A stretch of 64,000 bases of DNA from Salinispora fenicalii (GTDB lineage Bacteria > Actinomycetota > Actinomycetes > Mycobacteriales > Micromonosporaceae), in contig NZ_AZWQ01000021.1 of NCBI RefSeq assembly GCF_000514815.1, forward strand, positions 83,047-147,046, given 5' to 3'. Below, one piece after another: positions 11,015 to 20,331 of this stretch (positions within the stretch are counted from its first letter, which is position 1; every line of letters begins with the position of its first letter). Position numbers and translations under genes: made by a program. Under the pieces are notes generated by a model that did not search any database, had not been told where the DNA came from, and was given only the letters and a program-made list of their open reading frames with translations.

Positions 11015-11196
11015 TCGGTGCGCAGTGGCGCAAGAGCAGTAAGAGCGGCAACAACGGCGGCGACTGTGTTGAGGTCGCCGGTAACCTTCCCGGCGTCGTG
11101 GGTGTCCGGGACTCCAAGGACCCGACCGGGCCGGCGTTGGCTTTCGGTCCAGCGGCGTGGCGGGCGTTCGTCGCCCAACTCCCCGGACAGCCCTGA
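11005..11196 (+). CDS. DUF397 domain protein, partner of the DUF5753 regulator
   Basis: A 63-residue acidic-to-neutral protein with the full DUF397 pattern: WRKSSKSGNNGGDCVEVA near the N-terminus, VGVRDSKDPTGPAL in the middle and AWRAFVAQL at the end. It overlaps the regulator gene by ten bases and is thus coupled to it. In Streptomyces, DUF397 proteins bind and antagonise their cognate WhiJ-like regulator, which is the expected job here. A degenerate second copy of its 3' half lies about 1.6 kb downstream at 12681-12812. Confidence 0.88.
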   Translation: MDLIGAQWRKSSKSGNNGGDCVEVAGNLPGVVGVRDSKDPTGPALAFGPAAWRAFVAQLPGQP

Positions 11197-11232
11197 CCCC
11201 GCCCACGGGCAGCCCCGACCACTCCGTAGAAC

Positions 11233-11275
11233 ACTGAACCCCCAACCCGGCAGACTGCCAGGTTGGGGGTTCAGT
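11233..11275. terminator. Strong hairpin, likely bidirectional terminator
   Basis: A perfect 15-bp stem (actgaacccccaacc paired with ggttgggggttcagt) with a 13-base loop lies between the DUF397 gene and the convergent low-GC secreted protein gene. No T-run follows. The two genes point at each other, so the hairpin can serve both. Confidence 0.8.
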
Positions 11276-11391
11276 CGATCTGACCGCCGGTCCTGCCGGT
11301 TGCGGCGCCCGAGCTAGTGGTAGACGCGAGCGACGGCCTCCGGTGTAGTCACGGCCGGTGTCGGGCCGGGGGAGCCCCGGTGCTGGTGGAG

Positions 11392-12357
11392 TTACAGGAC
11401 ACCGGCGCTGTAGTTCTTGAAATAGTGCACGCCATCACTGGCTGTATCCCCCAGCGCCTTTCGCCGGTTAGTGTTGAACCAAAGCTTGTCCTGGTTGGCA
11501 ACTCCGACCCCCTCTATCTCGAAGAGATTGGGGTAGGCGCTGGAGGTGATCCGGAATGATAGATCCCGGTCCGCTTCTATCGTGCCCGAGGCGGTGGCTA
11601 TATTACGGTAGACAAGCACGATGCTGACGTTTTCGTGAGTCAGGGGAAAGTATAGGGTGTTGTTGTGGTAGCCGATCCCTTGAGTTTCGAAAGAGGTAAT
11701 ATTGGGGACGGTGCTTCCATTAACGAGCGCATCCTCGATGTTGAGGTCGAAAGTACTGGTTACGTCGATGGTGCCGCTGGTTGCGGAGAGGGGGAGTGTG
11801 CCTCGGTAGAAGGTGTGGTGGTTCTTGAAGAGGAAGTAGATATTGTTTGCATCCTTGCTGGTAATTTTCACGCCCGACATGGACTTGTTGAGATTGTTGT
11901 GGCGAATTGTATAGCTGCCCACTTGGTAGTATGTGGTTCCTACGTACTTCAGCTTCACAAGGCTCGTGCTGCCCGCCTTCATTGTGACGACGAACATGTA
12001 GAAGCTTCCGTTGTTCGAGTGCAGCGCCATGTCATTGGCATGTCCAAGCTGGCTCGTGTAGGTCTGCCCACTATCGCCATTGGTCATGAGCGTGGTGCTT
12101 CCGTCGCTCATCTTGGTGCGGTAGATGACTGCTGCGGTATTGCCCTTTTGGATTTTTGCTGAGTAGACGTAGGTGGATCCCACGCCAAAAGCCTGCGTTG
12201 AGTAGGAACTATGTGCGTTGCCGAGGGATGCGACCGTGCTGTATGTGTTGAAATAATCTGCGCTGGCGGCTACGGGTGCCACCACTAAGGCGGAAATTGA
12301 GGTGACCATGAGTATTGCTATACGCGCTAGATTTCTCTTGACCGTATTTCTTGACAC
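11392..12357 (-). CDS. Secreted helveticin J-like (class III bacteriocin family) protein, low GC
   Basis: A 321-residue exported protein. Residues 1-32 form a signal peptide ending in APVAASA. The mature part is a Ser/Thr/Asn/Tyr-rich beta protein; segments such as VGSTYVYSAKIQKGNTAAVI, LGHANDMAL and LFEIEGVGVANQDKLWFNTN resemble matching segments of lactobacillar helveticin J (VGSKYVYGLQLRKGAT, ESIQIIGENHCYL), a large antibacterial protein. The GTG at 12357 is chosen because gagga lies about seven bases before it and the signal peptide begins there; an ATG at 12420 would add an untypical leader. Base composition is close to 50% GC against about 70% around it, a sign of recent transfer. Homology is recognised by eye, so function is tentative; a non-bacteriocin secreted propeller-like protein remains possible. 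Confidence 0.62.
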   Translation of the reverse strand: MSRNTVKRNLARIAILMVTSISALVVAPVAASADYFNTYSTVASLGNAHSSYSTQAFGVGSTYVYSAKIQKGNTAAVIYRTKMSDGSTTLMTNGDSGQTYTSQLGHANDMALHSNNGSFYMFVVTMKAGSTSLVKLKYVGTTYYQVGSYTIRHNNLNKSMSGVKITSKDANNIYFLFKNHHTFYRGTLPLSATSGTIDVTSTFDLNIEDALVNGSTVPNITSFETQGIGYHNNTLYFPLTHENVSIVLVYRNIATASGTIEADRDLSFRITSSAYPNLFEIEGVGVANQDKLWFNTNRRKALGDTASDGVHYFKNYSAGVL

Positions 12358-12539
12358 GTGTGTCTCCTCTGATTTTACCAACATGGACAGGTGCTTCTCA
12401 ATGATCGTGTACCCGTACACGGTCTGGTTGCTGTACTATCAGGACTCAGTGTAGTTTTGGCGCTGGTTGCCCCCTTCGGTGCGTAATCTAAACGTGTAGT
12501 TCGGCGAAGCGCAACTCCGTCGCTGTCCATGCCGGACCG

Positions 12540-12665
12540 CCATGTGCCAGCCGTCTTGGGTGTCGAGCCGGGTCTCTCGTCGTGAATGACGATAATGGCG
12601 TCCTCGTCGTTGAGATGGATGCAAACCTCGACCGCCGTGCCGCGGGTGCCGAACCGCGTTGCCGA
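12540..12665 (-). pseudogene. Degenerate duplicated fragment of the adjacent sensor kinase gene
   Basis: About 125 bases match, with many substitutions and small indels, the stretch of the intact kinase gene near 13010-13145, which encodes the ATP-binding region. The clearest shared run is the one reading ctcgaccgccgt in both copies, with gccgaaccgcgttgccga further on. The fragment has no intact frame of its own and ends abruptly against a DUF397 remnant. Confidence 0.72.
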
Positions 12666-12680
12666 TCTCCGGCGCCGTGG

Positions 12681-12812
12681 CGCGTCCGGGAATCCAAGAA
12701 TCGGCCGGGTCGGCGTTGGTCTTTGCCCAGCGGCGTGGCGGGCGTTTGTCGCCCAGCTCCCCGAGCAGTTCTGCCCTCCCCGGCAGTCCTGACTCCACCC
12801 CCGGGCAACCTT
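12681..12812 (+). pseudogene. Degenerate 3' fragment of a DUF397 gene
   Basis: This stretch matches the 3' half and downstream flank of the intact DUF397 gene (about 11095-11222). Translated in two frames it gives VRESKNRPG and then AAWRAFVAQLPEQ, so a frameshift separates them, and the 5' half is missing. Homology continues past the stop codon, with a short extra segment near 12770. It lies in the same orientation as the intact gene, so the two copies bracket the low-GC helveticin-like gene. Confidence 0.72.
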
Positions 12813-12838
12813 GACCTGGCTGTTGAGTCCCGGGTTGA

Positions 12839-14251
12839 TCAGACAGCAACGACTGGTAGTCGTACGGTGACTGTCAGTCCCTGCCCGGGTGTCGAGTCCA
12901 GGGTCGCGGTGCCGTCGTGTGCTTCGACGATGTCGCGGACGATGGCCAGGCCCAGTCCGGTGCCGCCGGGCGCGGACCGTCCGGGGTCGGCCCGCCAGAA
13001 CCGGTCGAAGGCGTGCGCCAGCCCTTGGGCGTCGAGCCCGGGACCCGCATCCTGCACGACGAGAACGGCCTCCTCGTCGTCGCGGTGGACGCGAACCTCG
13101 ACCGCCGTACCGGGTGGGGTGTGCCGAACCGCGTTGCCGACCAGGTTCTGCACCACCTGGCGGAGCGCGATCGCGTCGCCGGTGACGGTCACCCGTTCCG
13201 CTACGGCGAGAGTGAGCCGGTGGTGGGTGGCGGTGAACCGGAGGCTGTCCAGCACATCCGCGCAGACCCGGCCCAAGTCGACCTCGTCGTGTGCCAGGGG
13301 TTGGTGCGCGTCCAGCCGGGCCAGGGTGAGTAGCTGCTCGACGAGGGCGCCCATCCGGGTGCTCTCGGTGCGGATCCGGCGCATCGCCTCGTCCACGCCG
13401 TCCCAGTCGGTGATTCCGTCGTTGAGGTAGAGGTCGGCCCAGCCGTGCACCGCGCTCAGCGGCGTACGCAGCTCGTGTGAGGCGTCGGCGACGAACGTCC
13501 GGGTTAACGCCTCGCTGCGTTCACGCTGGTCGAATGCCTCGTTCAGGGCGGTGGCGACGCTGCCGATCTCGGTGCCTGGGTCGCCCACGGGTACGCGTCG
13601 GCGCAGGTCGCCACGGCCGATCTCCCGGGCGGTGTCCGCCACGGCGCGCAGCGGGCGTAGCCCGGTGGTGAGTACCAGCCGGGCCAGCGCCACCCCCAGG
13701 ACGACGATGAGCAGCCCGGCGGCCACCTGGATCAGGACCAGCCGGCGCAGCGTCGCCGCGTTGTCCGCCAGGGTCACCCCGACCACCAGTCCGGTCACCG
13801 GACGGACCTGCCCGTTGATCTCCAACGGGAGGGCCTGCTCGGGGGGAAGTAGCTCGCGGCGCACCCGCAGTGCCGTCTCCGGATCGTCACCGATGGTCAC
13901 CGGATGTGCCGGCAGCTCGTTGATCGGCGGCACCACGGGCCGCCGTGCGTCACCGTGCTGCAGCGGCAGCCGGCCCAGCACCAGAGTGCCCTCGGCGTCG
14001 TAGAGGGCCAGGTAGGCGTTGGCGGGCACGAGCTGTTCCATCCCGGCGGTCGGCATGGCCTGCCCGGCGAGGCGGGCCCGCGCCAGGCCCCGGTCGAGGA
14101 CCAGCTCGATGGTGTTGTCGACCCGCTCGTCAAGGAACCGACGCAATGCCAGATAGGCGGTGACATCAGCGGCCAGCAGCCCGACCACCAGCAGCGCGAC
14201 CGTGCCCACCAGCAACCGGCCGCGGAGGCTCCGCACGGCCGGGCGCCTCAT
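12839..14251 (-). CDS. Membrane sensor histidine kinase (EnvZ/OmpR-type partner)
   Basis: A 470-residue kinase: transmembrane span at about 15-37, an extracytoplasmic sensor region to about 168, a second span near 172-192, a HAMP linker near 193-245, the phospho-accepting H259 within VADASHELRTPLS, then the ATPase domain with N-box LVGNAVRHTPPGT, DAGPGLD and GGTGLGLAI. It should autophosphorylate and pass phosphate to the regulator encoded directly upstream, whose stop codon overlaps its ATG. The signal is unknown; the divergent DUF2993-MMPL genes are plausible targets. Part of its ATPase coding region has a decayed duplicate just downstream at 12540-12665. Confidence 0.93.
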   Translation of the reverse strand: MRRPAVRSLRGRLLVGTVALLVVGLLAADVTAYLALRRFLDERVDNTIELVLDRGLARARLAGQAMPTAGMEQLVPANAYLALYDAEGTLVLGRLPLQHGDARRPVVPPINELPAHPVTIGDDPETALRVRRELLPPEQALPLEINGQVRPVTGLVVGVTLADNAATLRRLVLIQVAAGLLIVVLGVALARLVLTTGLRPLRAVADTAREIGRGDLRRRVPVGDPGTEIGSVATALNEAFDQRERSEALTRTFVADASHELRTPLSAVHGWADLYLNDGITDWDGVDEAMRRIRTESTRMGALVEQLLTLARLDAHQPLAHDEVDLGRVCADVLDSLRFTATHHRLTLAVAERVTVTGDAIALRQVVQNLVGNAVRHTPPGTAVEVRVHRDDEEAVLVVQDAGPGLDAQGLAHAFDRFWRADPGRSAPGGTGLGLAIVRDIVEAHDGTATLDSTPGQGLTVTVRLPVVAV

Positions 14252-15003
14252 TCGGGCGGTTCCCGCAGGACGTAGCCGAAGCCGCGCACCGTGTGCAGCA
14301 ACGGCGGATCCGAGCTGTCGATCTTGCGGCGGAGCTGGCTGATGAACTTCTCCACCACCCCCGGGTCACCGGGGAAGTCGTACTGCCAGACCTGGGCGAG
14401 GATCTGCTGCTTGGATAGGACCCGGCCGGCGTTCTCCAGCAGATGCCGCAGCAGCCGGAACTCGGTCGGCGACAGCTCGACCGGCGTACCCGCCCGGGTG
14501 ACCGTGTGCGCGTCCTCGTCGAGTTCCAGGTCGGCGACGGCGAGCCGGTTGGTCGTGCCGGGGCGCCCACCGAGGCGGCGCAGCACCGCGTTCACCCGGG
14601 CGACCACCTCCGCCACGCTGAACGGCTTGGTGATGTAGTCGTCGCCGCCGAGGTTCAGCCCGGTGAGTCGGTCCTCCAGCGAGTCCTTCGCCGTCAGGAA
14701 GACCACCGCGAGCTCCGGGAGCCCACGGCGCAGGTCGTGGACCAGGTCGAAGCCGGAGCCGTCGGGCAGCATCACGTCCACGATCGCCAACTCCGGAGCC
14801 AGCTCACCGGCGACCCCCAGCGCCTCGGCCCGGGAGCCGGCGGACCGGGCGTCGAATCCGGCGACCCGTAACGTGCGCAGCAGCAGCTCGGCCAGCGCCG
14901 GCTCGTCGTCCACCACCAGCACGCGGGCCCGCCAGACCGAGCTCAGCTCGGCGGTTGATCCCGGCCGTGGTTGCCGGGCGGAACGTCCTGTCGGTCCGGC
15001 CAT
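14248..15003 (-). CDS. OmpR-family response regulator
   Basis: A 251-residue regulator with a receiver domain (acidic pair D32-D33, phospho-acceptor D76 in AIVDVMLPDGSG, switch Thr/Lys at FLTAKD about 102-107) and a C-terminal winged-helix domain ending in RRKIDSSDPPLLHTVRGFGYVLR. The ATG at 15003 is preferred to longer frames: a gatact -10-like box lies six bases before it, which suggests a leaderless transcript. It overlaps the kinase gene by four bases. It is divergent from the DUF2993-MMPL pair, so the roughly 200-base spacer probably contains its own binding sites. Confidence 0.92.
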   Translation of the reverse strand: MAGPTGRSARQPRPGSTAELSSVWRARVLVVDDEPALAELLLRTLRVAGFDARSAGSRAEALGVAGELAPELAIVDVMLPDGSGFDLVHDLRRGLPELAVVFLTAKDSLEDRLTGLNLGGDDYITKPFSVAEVVARVNAVLRRLGGRPGTTNRLAVADLELDEDAHTVTRAGTPVELSPTEFRLLRHLLENAGRVLSKQQILAQVWQYDFPGDPGVVEKFISQLRRKIDSSDPPLLHTVRGFGYVLREPPE

Positions 15004-15199
15004 GGCGTCAGTATCGCCGGTGCGGGGACCGGGGAACCTGCCAATCGGCTGCCGAACGGCTGACGGTTTGCTGAAGACCCGACAGATCGTCCGCTGACTG
15101 CCCCGGGTGGGGCCGGGTTCGAGTCGCCCGATCCGGATCGTCAGCAAACGGGAAGGTACGCCGGAGGGGACCGGCAGGTCGGTGCGTTTGCCTTGGGGC

Positions 15200-16024
15200 A
15201 TGAGCCGGACTGATCTGTCGACCAAGGCCCGCCGACCGCGCCGGACCTCCGCCTGGAGCCGGACCAGATCCCGTCGTACCGGATCCCGCCGTACCGATCG
15301 CTCGCTGGCCCGCCGGCTGCGGTTGCCGCTGGTGCTGGTCGTCGTCGCGCTGGTGCTGGGCTACGGCGCCGACCGGTTCCTCGCCGCCGCGGTCGAACGG
15401 CGGGTGTCCGCGGCGGTCGGCTGTCGCCTCGACGGTGCCGAGCTGACCACCTCGCTGCCCGGCCCGCTCATCGCCCCGCGGCTGGTGACCGGGGACCTGG
15501 GTACCGTGACCGTGCAGGGCGCCATCGACACCGAGGCCGGGCCCACCCACCTCCAGCTCTCCCTGCGTGACGTGCACGCCCGGCCGTTCTCGGACGAGCC
15601 GGTCGAGGTCGCCGGCGCCGAGGCGACGGTGACCCTCCCGTACGACCAGCTGCCCGGCACCGAAGCGGGCCAGCAGCGGTTCGAGAACGCCGGTGACCAA
15701 CTCGCCGTGGTCCGGCCGGGCGTGGTCCTGGGCGGCGACATTCGCGTGCTCATGGACCTCGCGGTGGCCGGCGCGGAGCTGGTGCTCACCCCGGCCACGG
15801 TCGAGGTGGCCGGGCAGCAGCTACCCGTGGACCTGGTCGCCCCGCTTCTCGGCGTACGCGACCCGGAGCTCGCGGGGCAGTTGGAGCCGCGCCAGGTCGC
15901 CCTGCCGGGCCTCCCGAACGGTCTTACGCCCGACAGAGTCGCCGCCGGCCCCGATGGCCTGACCCTGCACGCCAGCCTCGACACCAACGAGCTCACCTCC
16001 GCCGCGGGCGACTGCCGCGCGTGA
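15200..16024 (+). CDS. DUF2993 (LmeA-type) membrane-anchored lipid-binding protein
   Basis: A 274-residue protein with a very basic N-terminus (about 1-36), one transmembrane anchor (LPLVLVVVALVLGYGADRFL) and an exported DUF2993 domain. The family includes LmeA of mycobacteria, a periplasmic phospholipid-binding protein needed for lipomannan maturation; the function in this organism is inferred only. The ATG at 15200 is chosen because the conserved part begins soon after and the longer frame adds an Arg-rich out-of-family leader. The MMPL gene follows after about 50 bases with its own good ribosome site, so the two are likely an operon for envelope lipid transport. Confidence 0.78.
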   Translation: MSRTDLSTKARRPRRTSAWSRTRSRRTGSRRTDRSLARRLRLPLVLVVVALVLGYGADRFLAAAVERRVSAAVGCRLDGAELTTSLPGPLIAPRLVTGDLGTVTVQGAIDTEAGPTHLQLSLRDVHARPFSDEPVEVAGAEATVTLPYDQLPGTEAGQQRFENAGDQLAVVRPGVVLGGDIRVLMDLAVAGAELVLTPATVEVAGQQLPVDLVAPLLGVRDPELAGQLEPRQVALPGLPNGLTPDRVAAGPDGLTLHASLDTNELTSAAGDCRA

Positions 16025-16075
16025 CACCCCTTGATCCAGTGACCCAGGCCCACCCCACTCCCTTCGGAGGTTTCC

Positions 16076-18313
16076 TTGCGTAACGCCCTGTACTCGTACG
16101 GCCGGTTGGCTGCCCGCCGGCCCTGGCAGCTGCTCACCGCCTGGCTCCTGGTGGCCGTGGCCGTCGTGGGCGCGTGGGTGGCGGTGGGCACCAGCATCGA
16201 CGACGCCATCACCATTCCGGGCAGCGACAGCAGCCGCGCGCAGGAGATCCAGAATGCGGTCTTCCCCGCCTCCGCGCTCGGCAACGGCACCTTGGTGTTT
16301 CACGACGCGGACTCCTCGGTCACCTCGCCCGAGGGGCGGGCGGCGATCGAGGCTTCGCTGCTGGCGGTGCGGGATGTGGACGGGGTGACGCAGGTGGTGC
16401 CCCCGTTCCCGCAGGAGCCCGGCCAGCCCGCGCCGCGGATCAGCGCCGACGGGCACACCGCGTACGCGCAGGTCTACTTCGATGTGCCGTCCGCGGCCCT
16501 CAGCGAGCAGGATGCCGACCGTGTGTTGGCCGCCGCCAGCCCGGCCGTGGACGCCGGGCTGGAAGTGCTCCCCGGAGGTCAGCTCGCCCAGGCGGCGACC
16601 GGCGATCCGGGGCACCGCAGTGAGTTGATCGGTCTGGCCGTGGCCGCCGTCGTTTTGCTGGTGGCCCTCGGCGCGGCCGCGGCGATGGCCCTACCCCTGG
16701 TCTCCGCGTTGGTCGGTCTGGTGCTCGGGCTCGCCGCCATCGGACTGCTCAGCCAGGTAGGAGCGATCCCGGACATCGCGACGACGGTGGCGAGCATGAT
16801 CTCGCTCGGCGTCGGCATCGACTACGCGCTCTTCATCGTCGTGCGGTACCGCACGGCCCGGCAGGAGGGGCAATCGCACGAGCGGGCGTTGGGGGTCGCG
16901 GTGGCCACCGCGGGTGCGGCGGTGCTCTTCGCCGGCGCCACCGTCGCCGTCGGCCTGGGTGGTCTGCTCCTGGCCGGGCTGCCGCTGCTGACCGCGCTGG
17001 GGTGGACCGCCGCCGTGGCGGTTGGGCTGTCGGTGGTGGCCGCGGTCGGCGTGCTGCCGGCCGTCCTCGGGGTCGTCGGCTCGCGGCTCGACGCCGGGGC
17101 GCTGCCACGGCGTCGGTCGAAGAAGGCAACGAAGGTGGGCTGGTGGCACCGGACCGGCGAGCGGACGGCCCGGCGGCCGTGGCTGGCAGTGGTCGGCTCG
17201 CTCCTGGTGCTGGCGGTCTTCATCGCGCCGGTGGCGGACCTGGAGCTCGGCCAGCAGGACGGCGGCCACGACCCGGTCGGTACGCCCACCCGGCAGAGCT
17301 ACGACCTGCTGGAGTCGGCGTTCGGCCCGGGTGTGAACGGGCCGCTGCTGGTTGTCGCCGACCTGGGGGACACCGCCCAGACCGACCCGGCCACGGTGCA
17401 GCGGCAGGCCGCCGCCCTCAGCTCCGCCCTGACCGACGTGCCCGGCGTGCAGTCCGTGCAGGGGCCGCGGGTCTCCACCGACGGCAGTGGCGCGCTCTGG
17501 CAGGTGGTGCCGACGACCGCCCCCAGCGACCCGGCCACCGGTGACCTCGTCACCCAGCTGCGCGAGGAGATCCTGCCGCCGCTGGCGACCGACGGTACGC
17601 AGCTGCACGTCGGTGGGCAGACCGCCGCGAAGATTGACTTCACCGACCAGGTGGCGGAGCGGCTGCCGCTGGTGCTGGCGGTGGTGATCGCGCTGAGCTT
17701 CCTGCTGCTGGTCGTCCTGTTCCGATCCTTCGTGATTCCGCTGACCGCCGCGCTGATGAACCTGCTCTCCGTCGGCGCCGCGTACGGCATCCTCACCTTC
17801 GCCTTCGCCGAGGGGCACCTCACGGGGCTGCTCGGGCTGGACGGGCCGGTGCCGATCGAGAGCTACATCCCGCTGATCCTCTTCGCAATCCTGTTCGGAC
17901 TGTCGATGGATTACGAGGTCTTCCTGGTCTCGTCGATCGCCGAGCGGTGGCACGCGGTCCGGGACAACCGGCGTGCGGTGGTGACCGGGCTCGGCTCGGC
18001 GGGACGGGTCGTCACCGCGGCAGCGTTGATCATGTTCAGCGTCTTCATCAGCTTCGCCGGCCAGGACAACCCGTTGATCAAAATGTTCGGGGTGGGGCTC
18101 GGCGTGGCGGTGCTGCTCGACGCGGTGGTCGTCCGCGGGTTCCTGGTGCCGGGGATCATGGTGCTGCTCGGCCGCGCCAACTGGTGGTTCCCCCGCTGGT
18201 TGGACCGGTTCATGCCCCGGGTCGACCTGGAGGCGTCCCCCGTGACCGACGAGACGCCCGATGGGCTCCCGCCGACCGACGCCCAGGTCGCCCTGGAACG
18301 CGTGAGCGAGTAG
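16076..18313 (+). CDS. MMPL/RND-family membrane transporter
   Basis: A 745-residue RND-type protein with two similar halves, each having one N-terminal span, a large extracytoplasmic loop and a block of five spans: the pattern of actinobacterial MMPL lipid or drug transporters. Signature stretches include SLGVGIDYALFIVVRYR in the first half and ILFGLSMDYEVFLVSSIAERW in the second, both carrying the Asp-Tyr pair that couples proton flow. The start is TTG, fixed by cggaggt seven bases upstream. It follows the DUF2993 gene and is divergent from a two-component system. It may export a lipid or other hydrophobic compound; nothing ties it directly to the clavam genes that follow. Confidence 0.9.
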   Translation: MRNALYSYGRLAARRPWQLLTAWLLVAVAVVGAWVAVGTSIDDAITIPGSDSSRAQEIQNAVFPASALGNGTLVFHDADSSVTSPEGRAAIEASLLAVRDVDGVTQVVPPFPQEPGQPAPRISADGHTAYAQVYFDVPSAALSEQDADRVLAAASPAVDAGLEVLPGGQLAQAATGDPGHRSELIGLAVAAVVLLVALGAAAAMALPLVSALVGLVLGLAAIGLLSQVGAIPDIATTVASMISLGVGIDYALFIVVRYRTARQEGQSHERALGVAVATAGAAVLFAGATVAVGLGGLLLAGLPLLTALGWTAAVAVGLSVVAAVGVLPAVLGVVGSRLDAGALPRRRSKKATKVGWWHRTGERTARRPWLAVVGSLLVLAVFIAPVADLELGQQDGGHDPVGTPTRQSYDLLESAFGPGVNGPLLVVADLGDTAQTDPATVQRQAAALSSALTDVPGVQSVQGPRVSTDGSGALWQVVPTTAPSDPATGDLVTQLREEILPPLATDGTQLHVGGQTAAKIDFTDQVAERLPLVLAVVIALSFLLLVVLFRSFVIPLTAALMNLLSVGAAYGILTFAFAEGHLTGLLGLDGPVPIESYIPLILFAILFGLSMDYEVFLVSSIAERWHAVRDNRRAVVTGLGSAGRVVTAAALIMFSVFISFAGQDNPLIKMFGVGLGVAVLLDAVVVRGFLVPGIMVLLGRANWWFPRWLDRFMPRVDLEASPVTDETPDGLPPTDAQVALERVSE

Positions 18314-18408
18314 CCGTCCCCATCGGTGCGGACCGACCTCCGCCGGAATGTCCAGCCGGACCCCTGGTGGGTGTCCGTCCAGCCGAACGCCTCGCCCGCG
18401 ACGCCGAA

Positions 18409-18444
18409 CCCGCGAACTCGCCAACTGGACGGCGAGTTCGCGGG
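18409..18444 (+). terminator. Hairpin terminator after the MMPL gene
   Basis: A perfect 14-bp stem (cccgcgaactcgcc paired with ggcgagttcgcggg) with an 8-base loop, about 95 bases past the MMPL stop. It separates the transporter operon from the clavam cluster. Confidence 0.78.
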
Positions 18445-18488
18445 CGTTGCGGGGTCGTTCGCGCCCGTGCCACTGGGGCTCTGTCGTG

Positions 18489-18516
18489 CAAGGAAATCGT
18501 CAAAGTACTTGCAAGT
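18489..18516 (+). promoter_or_regulatory. Candidate SARP operator upstream of ceaS (CAARN triplet)
   Basis: Three direct repeats CAAGG (18489), CAAAG (18501) and CAAGT (18512) are spaced 12 and 11 bases, about one helical turn, as in the operators of SARP activators. A similar triplet with exact 11-base spacing lies upstream of the nitroreductase gene. The cluster encodes a SARP regulator. The 304 bases between the MMPL gene and ceaS contain this element and the terminator, and nothing else I can identify. Confidence 0.5.
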
Positions 18517-18605
18517 CCGCCACTGCAGGGTGATGCCAGCCGGCCGGGCCTCGGAGCGCATCCACCAGCGGTCCGGGGCCCGGCTCAGGAGCATCTTTCC
18601 TATGA

Positions 18606-20330
<1,725 letters not shown>

Positions 20331-20331
20331 C

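Noticed and set aside
15108-15135. T-loop-like sequence (ggttcgagtc) suggesting a tRNA
   Set aside because: The flanking bases do not form the required 5-bp T stem, and no acceptor or anticodon arm fits upstream.
16691-18424. 577-codon open frame opposite the MMPL gene
   Set aside because: The product is rich in Arg, Gly, His and Gln without any domain, and the opposite strand has a clear RND transporter.
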